Assembly (NCBI RefSeq): GCF_000195635.1
Contig: NZ_GL882605.1
Span: forward strand, 1 to 64,000
Reading direction: 5' to 3'
Length of the DNA stretch: 64,000 bases
DNA from: Bacteroides fluxus YIT 12057
Lineage (GTDB): Bacteria; Bacteroidota; Bacteroidia; Bacteroidales; Bacteroidaceae
Positions 27,194 through 35,795 of the stretch are shown here, piece after piece. Each line of letters opens with the position of its first letter. The stretch's first letter is position 1. The notes beneath the pieces are model-generated. The model made no database searches. It saw only the letters and a program-made list of their open reading frames with translations, and had not been told where the DNA came from. Both the position numbers and the translations under genes were made by a program.

Positions 27194-28897
27194 TTAGCGG
27201 TAGCTTTCCAGTTCTTCTGCTTTGAATTTACGGATGAAGTTAAAGTGTTTTTCCACTTCAGCCTCCGCATAGTTCACATATACAAGGGCAGACTTGGCAA
27301 ACAACTCTGGCGCCCTTGTAGCGTCTTGGATAATCAGATGCGACATGATGCACACGGCTGCCATTTCGTAAAGACGGCGGGAAAGGAAGTCCAGCAGTTC
27401 CTGGTTCTGTGCCTCTTTCACGGCATTGGTGCAGGCATCGAGCTTGTTGGCCATTTCTTTCACACGCTCCATCAGCGGCTGCATTTCTGCGCTGCAGGGA
27501 ATCATCTCGTAATCGCGCAGGGTAGCCACATAAGAACCGTTGGTTACATAGCGGATAGCGGCTACGGTCTGCAACTGGGTGGTACCTTCATAGATGCTCG
27601 TGATACGTGCGTCGCGGTAGATGCGCTGGCAGGCATATTCCAGCATGAAGCCCGAACCGCCGTGGATCTGGATGCTGTCGTAGGCGTTCTGGTTGGCATA
27701 TTCGGAGTTCATGCCCTTTGCCAGCGGAGTGAAGGCGTCAGCCAGTTTGGAATACTTCTTCTGTTCCTGGCGTTCCTCCGGGGTGAGCTTGCGCTCACGG
27801 GAGATATCGTCCAATGCCTTGTAGATATCCACATAGCGGGAAGTCTGGTACAGCAAAGAACGTCCGGCATCCAATTTAGCTTTCATGATGGCCAGCATGT
27901 CATATACAGCCGGGAATTCAATGATGGCCTTGCCAAACTGCTTACGGTCTTTGGCGTATGCCAGACCTTCGTTGTAGGCAGCCTGTGAGAGACCTACTGA
28001 CTGGGCGGCAATACCCAGGCGGGCACCGTTCATCAAAGCCATTACGTATTTTATCAGACCCAGCTTGCGGTCACCGCAGAGCTCGGCTTTGGCATTCTTG
28101 TAAACCAGTTCGCAAGTCGGAGAACCGTGGATACCCAGCTTGTTCTCGATACGGCGTACATCTACACCGCCCTCGTTCTTGTCATAAATGAACATGGACA
28201 GGCCGCGTCCGTCCTTGGTCCCTTCTTCGCTGCGTGCCAATACCAGATGGAGATTGGCGTCACCGTTGGTGATGAAGCGCTTCACGCCGTTCAGACGCCA
28301 GCAGTTGTTGGCTTCGTCAAAGGTGGCTTTCAGCATGACACTTTGCAGGTCAGAGCCGGCGTCCGGCTCCGTCAGGTCCATAGACATGGTTTCACCTTGG
28401 CAGATGCGGGGAATGAAACGGCTGTGCTGGTCTTCGTTGCCGAATTCATACAGAGTTTCGATACAGTCTTGCAGCGACCAGATATTGCCGAAACCTGCAT
28501 CGGCAGCGGCAACTATTTCGGCGCACATGGTGTACGGGGTAATCGGGAAGTTCAAACCACCGAAACGGCGGGGCATGGTCATACCGTTCAAACCGGCTTT
28601 TACCATGGCGTCCAGATTTTGTTTGGTACCGCTGGCGTACTCTACACGGCCGTTGGCACAATGGGGACCTTCCTCATCCACGCCTTCTGCATTGGGAGCG
28701 ATAATCTCTCCGGTAATCTCACCGGTGATTTCAAGCACCTTGTCAAAAGAGTCCATAGCATCCGCATAGTCCTGCGGGGCATAGTCATACTTGTCTTTGT
28801 CTTGATATCCGCGTTCCTTCAGTTCGCAGATACGTTCCATCATCGGGTTGTTCAGATGGTATTTCAGTTCGGGAATTTCTGTATAAAAGTTGGCCAT
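27194..28897 (-). CDS. Acyl-CoA dehydrogenase
   Basis: 567 residues, FAD flavoprotein. Signatures: MDLTEPDAGSDLQSV, RFITNGD, the catalytic Glu in IYEGTTQLQ and the FAD-binding QIHGGSGFM. It carries a C-terminal extension of about 120 residues after the catalytic loop, like the long Bacteroidetes/clostridial type. It is the last gene of the etfB-etfA-acd operon, 3 nt after etfA. The acyl chain specificity is unknown. Confidence 0.9.
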   Translation of the reverse strand: MANFYTEIPELKYHLNNPMMERICELKERGYQDKDKYDYAPQDYADAMDSFDKVLEITGEITGEIIAPNAEGVDEEGPHCANGRVEYASGTKQNLDAMVKAGLNGMTMPRRFGGLNFPITPYTMCAEIVAAADAGFGNIWSLQDCIETLYEFGNEDQHSRFIPRICQGETMSMDLTEPDAGSDLQSVMLKATFDEANNCWRLNGVKRFITNGDANLHLVLARSEEGTKDGRGLSMFIYDKNEGGVDVRRIENKLGIHGSPTCELVYKNAKAELCGDRKLGLIKYVMALMNGARLGIAAQSVGLSQAAYNEGLAYAKDRKQFGKAIIEFPAVYDMLAIMKAKLDAGRSLLYQTSRYVDIYKALDDISRERKLTPEERQEQKKYSKLADAFTPLAKGMNSEYANQNAYDSIQIHGGSGFMLEYACQRIYRDARITSIYEGTTQLQTVAAIRYVTNGSYVATLRDYEMIPCSAEMQPLMERVKEMANKLDACTNAVKEAQNQELLDFLSRRLYEMAAVCIMSHLIIQDATRAPELFAKSALVYVNYAEAEVEKHFNFIRKFKAEELESYR

Positions 28898-28900
28898 AGT

Positions 28901-29920
28901 TTACTTACTGTTCTGTTTGTAATACTTAATCATTTTCGGGATTACCTCTTCTACCGAACCGTTGATGACGTAGTCGGCAATCGTATTGATAGGAGCGTTC
29001 TCGTCGTTGTTGACAGAGATGATAATACCACTTTCCTGCATGCCGGCAATGTGCTGGATTTGTCCGCTGATGCCGCAAGCGATATACAGTTTGGGACGAA
29101 CCGTAACGCCCGTCTGGCCAATCTGGCGATCATGGTCGGCGTAACCGGCATCGACGGCGGCACGGCTGGCGCCTACCTCTGCATGGAGTTCCTTGGCAAG
29201 TTCAAACAGCATGTCGAAGTTTTCCCTGCTGCCCATGCCATAGCCGCCGGCAATCACGATGGGAGCGCCCTTCAGGTTGTGTTTTGCCTTTTCTACGTGG
29301 CGGTCGATCACCTTTACCACATAGTCTGTTTCGGGAACATATTTGGCTACATCGTGGCGGATGACTTCACCTTTATAGTTGGCATCCAGAATTTCCTTCT
29401 TCATTACGCCCTCACGAACGGTTGCCATCTGCGGACGGTGTTCGGGATTCACAATCGTGGCAACGATGTTGCCGCCGAATGCGGGACGGATTTGATACAG
29501 CAGGTTTTCATATACCTTGCCCTCTTTCTTGTCTTCATGGTCGCCGATTTCAAGAGAAGTACAGTCGGCGGTCAGACCGCTGGTCAGTGCGGAAGATACG
29601 CGGGGACCGAGGTCACGGCCGATTACCGTAGCGCCCATCAGGCAGATTTGCGGCTTTTCTTCCTTGAAGAGGTTGATGAGGACGGAAGAGTGGGGGAGAG
29701 AAGTATAGGGGAACAGTCCCGGAGCGTCAAAAACATGGAGTTTGTCAACGCCGTAGGGTAATACTTGCTTTTCAATACCTGCCAGATTGTGTCCGGCAGC
29801 AACAGCTTCCAGCTGGCAGCCCAACTGATTGGCTAATTTACGACCTTTGGTCAAGAGTTCGAGACTGACGTCGGCAACCGTAGTGCCTTCTATCTCTAAA
29901 TATACAAATACATTATTCAT
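28901..29920 (-). CDS. etfA: Electron transfer flavoprotein, alpha subunit
   Basis: 339 residues. The C-terminal FAD domain shows GGYGMGSRENF, GASRAAVDAGYADHDRQIGQ and YIACGISGQIQHIAGM. Accepts electrons from, or bifurcates with, the adjacent acyl-CoA dehydrogenase. Confidence 0.94.
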   Translation of the reverse strand: MNNVFVYLEIEGTTVADVSLELLTKGRKLANQLGCQLEAVAAGHNLAGIEKQVLPYGVDKLHVFDAPGLFPYTSLPHSSVLINLFKEEKPQICLMGATVIGRDLGPRVSSALTSGLTADCTSLEIGDHEDKKEGKVYENLLYQIRPAFGGNIVATIVNPEHRPQMATVREGVMKKEILDANYKGEVIRHDVAKYVPETDYVVKVIDRHVEKAKHNLKGAPIVIAGGYGMGSRENFDMLFELAKELHAEVGASRAAVDAGYADHDRQIGQTGVTVRPKLYIACGISGQIQHIAGMQESGIIISVNNDENAPINTIADYVINGSVEEVIPKMIKYYKQNSK

Positions 29921-29934
29921 ATTATATACTTTTA

Positions 29935-30048
29935 GTAGTTAGTAGTTGGTAGTTAGTAGTCAGTAAGAGATGCATTCGAGTTATCTTTTCCTGTTCAGCG
30001 GCAAGTCGATTTTACTTGCCACTTACTACTTGCTACTTACTACCCAAT
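29935..30048. repeat. Short repeats in the etfB-etfA spacer
   Basis: The spacer between the two ETF genes holds a run of AGTTAGT/AGTAGT units (about 29936-29966) and a partly complementary ACTTACTACTTGCTACTTACTAC (about 30020-30043). They could fold into an imperfect hairpin within the operon message. Confidence 0.5.
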
Positions 30049-30933
30049 CGTGTGATTGGCAAGCAGTTCAACAATCAAATCTTCCACATCCTGGTCGCTT
30101 CCTGTCAGCGTCTTGCTTTCTTTGGCCTGGAATGAAATGTTCTGGATGGTTTTCACCTTTGTCGGTGAGCCGCTCAGACCGCATTGCGGAAGGTCACCGT
30201 TCACGTCGGCTACACTCCATTCGGTGATGTTCAGATAGGGATATTTCTCATAAAGTTCGGCATAGGCCAACTCTGCGCCTTCTTTGGTGATGGCTGCCTT
30301 TTCCTGTGCGCCGAGGGCACGCTTGTACTTCTGCACCAGTTTGGCATTGCGCGGACGGCAGGGAGCCGCACTCCCGTTTACGGTAATAACGATGGGCAGA
30401 GGAGCTTCTACAGTTTCCACACCACCGTCTATATGACGTTTTACAGTGATTCTCCGGGCCTCCTGGTTCACATTGAGAATTTCTTCTGCATACGTAACCT
30501 GTGTCAGTCCCAGCTTTTCTGCAACCTGCGGGCCTACCTGGGCGGTATCACCGTCGATGGCTTGGCGCCCGCCGATGATTATGTCGTAATCGCCGATCTT
30601 TTTGATGGCAGTGGCAAGGGCATACGAGGTAGCCAGAGTATCTGCACCGGCAAAAGCACGGTCGGTCAAGAGATAGCCATTGTCGGCACCACGGTAAAGT
30701 CCTTCACGAATAATTTCGGCTGCACGTCCCGGTCCCATAGTCAGGATGGTTACGGTGGAGCCCGGATGTTCATCTTTCAGCCGAAGCGCTTGCTCGAGGG
30801 CATTCAGGTCTTCGGGGTTGAAGATGGCAGGGAGTGCCGCACGGTTAATGGTTCCGTCGGCTTTCATGGCATCTTTCCCGACATTGCGAGTGTCGGGAAC
30901 TTGTTTTGCCAATACAACAATTTTCAAACTCAT
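30040..30933 (-). CDS. etfB: Electron transfer flavoprotein, beta subunit
   Basis: 297 residues. It starts IVVLAKQVPDTRNVG; the nucleotide-binding segments include GGRQAIDGDTAQVGP and RHIDGGVETVEAPLP. At nearly 300 residues it is longer than mitochondrial-type EtfB (about 250). First gene of the etfB-etfA-acd operon, with a promoter at 31036-31066. Confidence 0.93.
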   Translation of the reverse strand: MSLKIVVLAKQVPDTRNVGKDAMKADGTINRAALPAIFNPEDLNALEQALRLKDEHPGSTVTILTMGPGRAAEIIREGLYRGADNGYLLTDRAFAGADTLATSYALATAIKKIGDYDIIIGGRQAIDGDTAQVGPQVAEKLGLTQVTYAEEILNVNQEARRITVKRHIDGGVETVEAPLPIVITVNGSAAPCRPRNAKLVQKYKRALGAQEKAAITKEGAELAYAELYEKYPYLNITEWSVADVNGDLPQCGLSGSPTKVKTIQNISFQAKESKTLTGSDQDVEDLIVELLANHTIG

Positions 30934-31035
30934 GCTATTAATTATTAGTATTAGTATTTCTCAAGTGTCAGTACCGGGAATAGGAGTAGTAGAATCCTGC
31001 TACTGAAATTGTCCGGTTAACTCATTATCAGCGTG

Positions 31036-31066
31036 CAAATTTACGCAAAGAGTTGGGTTTGACAAG
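31036..31066 (-). promoter_or_regulatory. Promoter of the etfB-etfA-acd operon
   Basis: Minus strand: CTTG (31066-31063), a 19-nt spacer, TAAATTTG (31043-31036). Leader of about 100 nt to the etfB start. The remainder of the divergent gap (30934-31273) has no other gene. Confidence 0.65.
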
Positions 31067-31208
31067 AAAAAGGGATGAAAAATGCACATTACGGATGTTT
31101 TTGAGCAAAAAATGAAGAGTGGCTTGCAGAGAGAGGGCAACCGGAAAATTCTGTAATACGGGTATAAATTACAGGATTTCATCTACTGCTGCCAACCGAA
31201 AGTTTCCG

Positions 31209-31216
31209 TATTTTTG
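31209..31216 (+). promoter_or_regulatory. -7 box of the TonB-dependent receptor gene
   Basis: TATTTTTG fits TAnnTTTG; there is no clear -33 TTTG. It fixes the start codon downstream, at 31274. Confidence 0.45.
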
Positions 31217-31273
31217 CAGGCAAGAAATACGTGTTATCTGGCAAGGCCAAGTACGATCATAAAACGAACTTAT

Positions 31274-33160
31274 ATGAAAGAAAACAGACATTACCTGCAA
31301 CGACTGATTCAAGGTGCAATTTTGTGCACTGCTTCCTTTGCCGCTGTCCACACCTCTGCGCAAACGGTGGTGGATACTACCCGTACCTACCGTATAGGCG
31401 AGGTGGTGGTGACCGGCAGCAACAATGCCACCGGAAGGAACTTGCTTCCTTATACCGTCTCTACGGTCGGCAGCCCGCAATTGGAGGCGACAGGCAACAC
31501 CCAGTTGCTTTCTGCCATTTCCGGACGTGTGCCGAGCCTCTTTGTGTCCGAACGCAACATTTTCGGCTTCGGAGTAAGCAATGGGGGGTCGGGAGGAATC
31601 AAGATACGTGGCGTCGGAGGTTCTCCGACCAATGCCGTACTGATGATGGTGGACGGACAGCCACAGTTTGCCGGTATCTATTCCCATCATGTGGCGGACT
31701 TTTATGAAACGGAATACGTGGATCGCGTAGAAGTGCTTCGCGGGCCGGGTTCGGTGCTTTACGGTTCCAATGCCATGGGCGGCGTCATCAATGTCATTAC
31801 CAAGAATGCGGAGAAGGATGGAGTACATACTACGCTTACCTCGCAATATGGGTCGTACAATACCTGGCGTTCTTCGATTACCAATACGGTCCGTTCGGGA
31901 AAATTCTCTTCCCTTGTATCGCTCGGTTATGACCGTACGGACGGGTTGGAGGAGAATTTCGACTTTAAGCAGGCTAATGTATATGCCAAACTGGGGTACG
32001 ACTTCAGTGATGCATGGAAACTCCGGGCGGACTATTCGTTGATGAACTTCATCGGGAATGATCCCGTTTATCCGAAATTGAGCGATCCTGAATCCACGGA
32101 TATTTATCATCAGAATATCACCCGTGGTGAAGCGTCCTTATCGCTCAATAATTATTATGGCAATACCAACGGTAATGTGCGGGTATATTACAGTTACGGC
32201 AATCATTACATTGACGATCCCCGCCATTTCCACAGCTTGGATGACCGTTTCGGTATTCTTGCCTATCAGAATATCCGTCCCTGGAAGGATGCGGCCGCTA
32301 CTGTGGGATTCGATTTCAACACCTACACCGGTAAAATTCCAATGTCGGGAGGCAATGCCCATACCGAAGGATCCATGACAACCATCAGCCGTAAAAGTAT
32401 TACGGAATATTCTCCTTATATCACTCTTTCGCAGGACTTGTTTGGAGGTGTGCTGATCTTGAATGCCGGACTCCGTATGGCAAACAGTGACCGCTTTGAT
32501 ACGCAATGGATTCCGCAGGGAGGTTTTGTGATCCATCCTGCCGAAGGATGGATGGTGAAAGCATCTGTGGCAAAAGGTTACCGTAATCCGTCTTTCCGTG
32601 AGATGTATCTTTACCGTCCTGCCAATCCGGACCTTGAGCCGGAAGATATGATGAATTATGAAATAACGGTGGGCAAGACTTTTTCCCGCTACTTCGGCAT
32701 GGATGTGACCGGCTATTATAGTAAGGGCAGTAACCTGATTCAGACAGTGGACATGAAGAATGTAAATACGGGCAGTTTCATCAATAAAGGTATAGAAGTG
32801 ACCGCCAACAGCCGTCCACTCGACAACCTAAGTGTCCGGGCTACTTACAGCTACCTCTATACTTCGTTGGATAATCTGACGGGGGCGCCGAAGAACCAGT
32901 ATTTTCTGGGGATAGGCTGGCAGGCATTGCCCAAGTTTCATGTGGATGCGGAGCTGAGGGGGATAGGCGGACTGTATGTTTCCGGTGATGTGGAGCATCA
33001 GGATTATGTATTGCTCAATATGAAGCTGACTTATAAAGTAGTCCGTGCCTTGGAACTCTTTGCTGTGCTGGATAATATCACAAATACCGGTTATGTCATC
33101 AACCGCGGGTACGAGATGCCCGGGTTTACCGCCATGGGAGGTTTTAAGTTGCATTTCTGA
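31274..33160 (+). CDS. TonB-dependent outer-membrane receptor
   Basis: 628 residues. Signal peptide, then a TonB-box-like segment (IGEVVVTGS), a plug domain (GSVLYGSNAMGGVINVITK) and a 22-strand barrel ending in an aromatic residue (FKLHF). This is the cobalamin/siderophore-receptor size class without the SusC N-terminal extension and without a SusD partner. Ligand unknown; iron chelate, haem or corrinoid are candidates. The frame is open from 31214, but MKENRHYLQ at 31274 starts the signal peptide and lies downstream of the -7 box. Confidence 0.92.
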   Translation: MKENRHYLQRLIQGAILCTASFAAVHTSAQTVVDTTRTYRIGEVVVTGSNNATGRNLLPYTVSTVGSPQLEATGNTQLLSAISGRVPSLFVSERNIFGFGVSNGGSGGIKIRGVGGSPTNAVLMMVDGQPQFAGIYSHHVADFYETEYVDRVEVLRGPGSVLYGSNAMGGVINVITKNAEKDGVHTTLTSQYGSYNTWRSSITNTVRSGKFSSLVSLGYDRTDGLEENFDFKQANVYAKLGYDFSDAWKLRADYSLMNFIGNDPVYPKLSDPESTDIYHQNITRGEASLSLNNYYGNTNGNVRVYYSYGNHYIDDPRHFHSLDDRFGILAYQNIRPWKDAAATVGFDFNTYTGKIPMSGGNAHTEGSMTTISRKSITEYSPYITLSQDLFGGVLILNAGLRMANSDRFDTQWIPQGGFVIHPAEGWMVKASVAKGYRNPSFREMYLYRPANPDLEPEDMMNYEITVGKTFSRYFGMDVTGYYSKGSNLIQTVDMKNVNTGSFINKGIEVTANSRPLDNLSVRATYSYLYTSLDNLTGAPKNQYFLGIGWQALPKFHVDAELRGIGGLYVSGDVEHQDYVLLNMKLTYKVVRALELFAVLDNITNTGYVINRGYEMPGFTAMGGFKLHF

Positions 33161-33211
33161 CAATCTTTCACCCTTTAATGTAAATGGATATGAAAGATGA
33201 AGAATAAAAAA

Positions 33212-33265
33212 ACAGGGATAAAAGGTTGGCGGTAAGCCCTGATCCTTTATCCCTGTCTTTTTTTT
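33212..33265. terminator. Bidirectional terminator between TonB receptor and peptidase genes
   Basis: ACAGGGATAAAAGG (33212-33225) pairs with CCTTTATCCCTGT (33244-33256; one bulged A), followed by eight or more Ts on the plus strand; upstream A-runs serve the minus strand. Confidence 0.88.
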
Positions 33266-33279
33266 AATCCTTCACTTTA

Positions 33280-34482
33280 TTATTTTACTCCCAACTTTTT
33301 GGCGATATCCTTAGGCAGCGCATCCTTGTGTACAATGATGTTCATTGTTTTGTAGCGCACGAAAGCCTTGGATGCATACCATAAGCCCTTGTACTTACCG
33401 GCTTCACCCCAAGAGTTCTTTACCATGTAATATTCGTTGCCTTCCTGGTCTTTGGCTATACCATAAATCAGCATACCGTGGTCATCGGTTGTTTCCCAGT
33501 TGTCATATGCTTCCTGGCGCTCTTCCTGGGTACACCATTTTTGCGGTTGCGGTTTGCTGTTCAGCTTCTTTTCTTCGGGTTTCATTTTCAGCCAGTGTGC
33601 CATGTCCGAACCACTCAGTTCCTGCACCTTCTCGGCGTCTGGCATTACGGCTATACCGTCACGCGTGAAACCTTGTTCGCTTACGTCACTGCCCCAAGCA
33701 ATGGTGTAACCTTTGTTGATGGCATTGTCAAACACCTGCATCAGTTCATCGATGGGCAGGTTGTAGGAAGAAGCCCAACGCCAGTTGTCTTGGATTTCCA
33801 GGATAAACGGCTGGTAGAACGGATGGTGTGTGTAGGAAGTCAGTGAAATGTAATCGTCGGCGTTCAGTCCGGTAGATTCATAGAAAGACTGCGGAGTATA
33901 TTCCTTGCCTTTGTAGGTGAATTTCTCGGGACGTTCGCCTAAATAAATGTCATGGATGGAAGTGATGGCTTTCTTCCAAAGAGGATTCTTGTCCTTGTCG
34001 GTCTGCAGGCTGCGGTGATGTCCTTTGGCGATGGCTGCCACTACGGCGTTGGACACGGCAGTCAGTTCGTTGTGGTTGCTCAGCGTGTCGCCGTACATCA
34101 TTCCCGGACGCATTTCCTCTTCGGGCACCAGGCCGAAGTTTTTCATACCGTATATCACGTCATAGAATGAACCGCCCTGGGAGAAAGAAATGTCACCATG
34201 TGTACGTACAGCCTTGTCGGCACGGTCCAGATAAGTATTATGTACAATGAACATCTCGGACAGGTCGTATTCTCCCTTGCCCATGCGGAGCAATTCAGAT
34301 TCAATGAACGCCAGGCCGGAGTAGCACCAGCAGGTACCGGCACGGCTTTGGTTCTTGACGGAGGTAATGGGGTTTTCTTTGACAGTCGTGAAGATAAAAC
34401 CCTCTTCTTTCGGGGCGTCTTGTGCCATTGTGTTCAGGCTCAATAATCCCAATGTAGCAATCAGTATTGACTTTCTCATCAT
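33280..34482 (-). CDS. C1B cysteine peptidase (bleomycin hydrolase/PepC type)
   Basis: 400 residues with a signal peptide (MMRKSILIATLGLLSLNTMA), so exported, unlike cytosolic PepC. Catalytic residues: Cys51 in NQSRAGTCWCYSG, His in DDHGMLIYGIA, Asn in VKNSWGE. Acts as an aminopeptidase on short peptides. It has the usual large insert of the C1B family between Cys and His. Divergent from the sugar kinase gene. Confidence 0.92.
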   Translation of the reverse strand: MMRKSILIATLGLLSLNTMAQDAPKEEGFIFTTVKENPITSVKNQSRAGTCWCYSGLAFIESELLRMGKGEYDLSEMFIVHNTYLDRADKAVRTHGDISFSQGGSFYDVIYGMKNFGLVPEEEMRPGMMYGDTLSNHNELTAVSNAVVAAIAKGHHRSLQTDKDKNPLWKKAITSIHDIYLGERPEKFTYKGKEYTPQSFYESTGLNADDYISLTSYTHHPFYQPFILEIQDNWRWASSYNLPIDELMQVFDNAINKGYTIAWGSDVSEQGFTRDGIAVMPDAEKVQELSGSDMAHWLKMKPEEKKLNSKPQPQKWCTQEERQEAYDNWETTDDHGMLIYGIAKDQEGNEYYMVKNSWGEAGKYKGLWYASKAFVRYKTMNIIVHKDALPKDIAKKLGVK

Positions 34483-34515
34483 GATTAAAATGTTATAGAT
34501 TTATAGTTGCAACCG

Positions 34516-34554
34516 CAAATATAAGTAGAATATCGTAAACAAAAGCTATCTTTG
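34516..34554. promoter_or_regulatory. Divergent promoter boxes, peptidase and sugar kinase
   Basis: Minus-strand TATATTTG at 34523-34516 for the peptidase and plus-strand TATCTTTG at 34547-34554 for the kinase. The -33 matches are weak on both sides. Confidence 0.55.
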
Positions 34555-34591
34555 GGGCGTTAATTCTGGCACTTATGAAGAAAAAATTACT

Positions 34592-35482
34592 ATGAATAAA
34601 ATGATCGTAGGTATGGGGGAGGCTTTATGGGATTGCCTTCCCGAAGGAAAGAAGATAGGCGGTGCTCCGGCAAACTTTGCTTACCATGCATCGCAGTTTG
34701 GTTTCGACAGCCGTGTGGTGAGTGCCGTAGGCGCCGATGCGGATGGTGATGAGATTCTGGACGTATTTGCCCAAAAAGGTCTGCGCGCCGAGATAGAGCG
34801 GGTGCCCTATCCGACAGGAACCGTACAGGTGACACTTGATGCCATGGGAGTACCCTGCTATGAGATAAAAGAAGGTGTTGCTTGGGACAATATCCCCTTT
34901 ACCGATGAATTGAAGCGCCTGGCTCTGAACACGCGCGCCGTATGTTTCGGCTCTTTGGCGCAACGCAGCGAGGTAAGCCGCACTACCATCAACCGTTTTC
35001 TCGATACCATGCCCGATGTGGAGGGACAACTGAAGATTTTCGACATCAACCTTCGGCAGGGATTCTATACCAAGGAGATACTTTGTGAATCTATGCGTCG
35101 TTGCAATATTCTGAAAATTAACGATGAAGAGTTGGTGACCATCAGCCGCATCTTCGGTTATCCGGGCATCGACCTGCAAGACAAATGCTGGATTCTGCTC
35201 GCCAAGTACAATCTGAAAATGCTTATCTTGACTTGTGGAACGAACGGCAGTTATGTATTTACTCCGGGTGTCGTCTCCTATCAGGAAACTCCGAAAGTGC
35301 CGGTGGCCGATACTGTTGGAGCGGGCGATTCGTTTACGGCAACCTTCACCGCCGCTATTCTTAGCGGAAAGCCGGTGCCTGAAGCGCATAGACTGGCAGT
35401 GGAAGTTTCTGCTTACGTTTGCACGCAAAGCGGTGCCATGCCGGAGTTGCCGGAGGCTTTGAAAGAAGGACTGGGGAGATAA
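34592..35482 (+). CDS. PfkB-family carbohydrate kinase (fructokinase-like)
   Basis: 296 residues. N-terminal GGAPANFAYHASQFG substrate site, and the C-terminal PfkB signature DTVGAGDSFTATF with the catalytic Asp. Phosphorylates a free sugar with ATP; fructose is the usual substrate of such Bacteroides enzymes but is not proven here. No transporter or hydrolase is adjacent, except a GH36 gene 313 nt downstream with its own promoter. Confidence 0.85.
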   Translation: MNKMIVGMGEALWDCLPEGKKIGGAPANFAYHASQFGFDSRVVSAVGADADGDEILDVFAQKGLRAEIERVPYPTGTVQVTLDAMGVPCYEIKEGVAWDNIPFTDELKRLALNTRAVCFGSLAQRSEVSRTTINRFLDTMPDVEGQLKIFDINLRQGFYTKEILCESMRRCNILKINDEELVTISRIFGYPGIDLQDKCWILLAKYNLKMLILTCGTNGSYVFTPGVVSYQETPKVPVADTVGAGDSFTATFTAAILSGKPVPEAHRLAVEVSAYVCTQSGAMPELPEALKEGLGR

Positions 35483-35507
35483 AGGTGTGTGAGTGAAAGA
35501 ACTTTAT

Positions 35508-35600
35508 TCAAAGCCTTTGAATATCCGTTCGCAGGCTTTGAATATATGTTCGCAGGCTTTGAATATCCGTTCGCGCACTGCGAACAGAGTTTTCACTTAA
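35508..35600 (+). repeat. 21-nt tandem repeat array, copy C (kinase-GH36 gap)
   Basis: TTTGAATATCCGTTCGCAGGC-type units begin at 35516, 35537 and 35558 (exact 21-nt spacing), the last running into TGCGAACAGAGT. Segment 35561-35590 matches the reverse complement of 7681-7710 with one mismatch over 30 nt. The plus-strand frame would read as seven-residue repeats, but nothing else supports a gene. Confidence 0.75.
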
Positions 35601-35740
35601 CTCTGTCAACTTTTAGACCTAACTTCGGAAGCTTTTTCTTTAGCTTTCCTGCAAGTTCTCAAGAGGAACTTGTCCGTAGGGGAATATCGCATCTTTTGAA
35701 CGGCAATTCCGTCGGCAGGTAGAGGATATTAGTGGAAGTC

Positions 35741-35773
35741 TTTCGCGCTAATCACCAAAGTTCTGTATATTTG
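35741..35773 (+). promoter_or_regulatory. Promoter of the GH36 alpha-galactosidase gene
   Basis: TTTC (35741-35744), a 21-nt spacer and TATATTTG (35766-35773); start codon 22 nt later. Confidence 0.6.
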
Positions 35774-35795
35774 TATCCAAATATAATTATACACC

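Noticed and set aside
28127..29761. 544-codon plus-strand frame across acyl-CoA dehydrogenase and etfA
   Set aside because: It spans two genes on the other strand and has no domain or regulatory signals.
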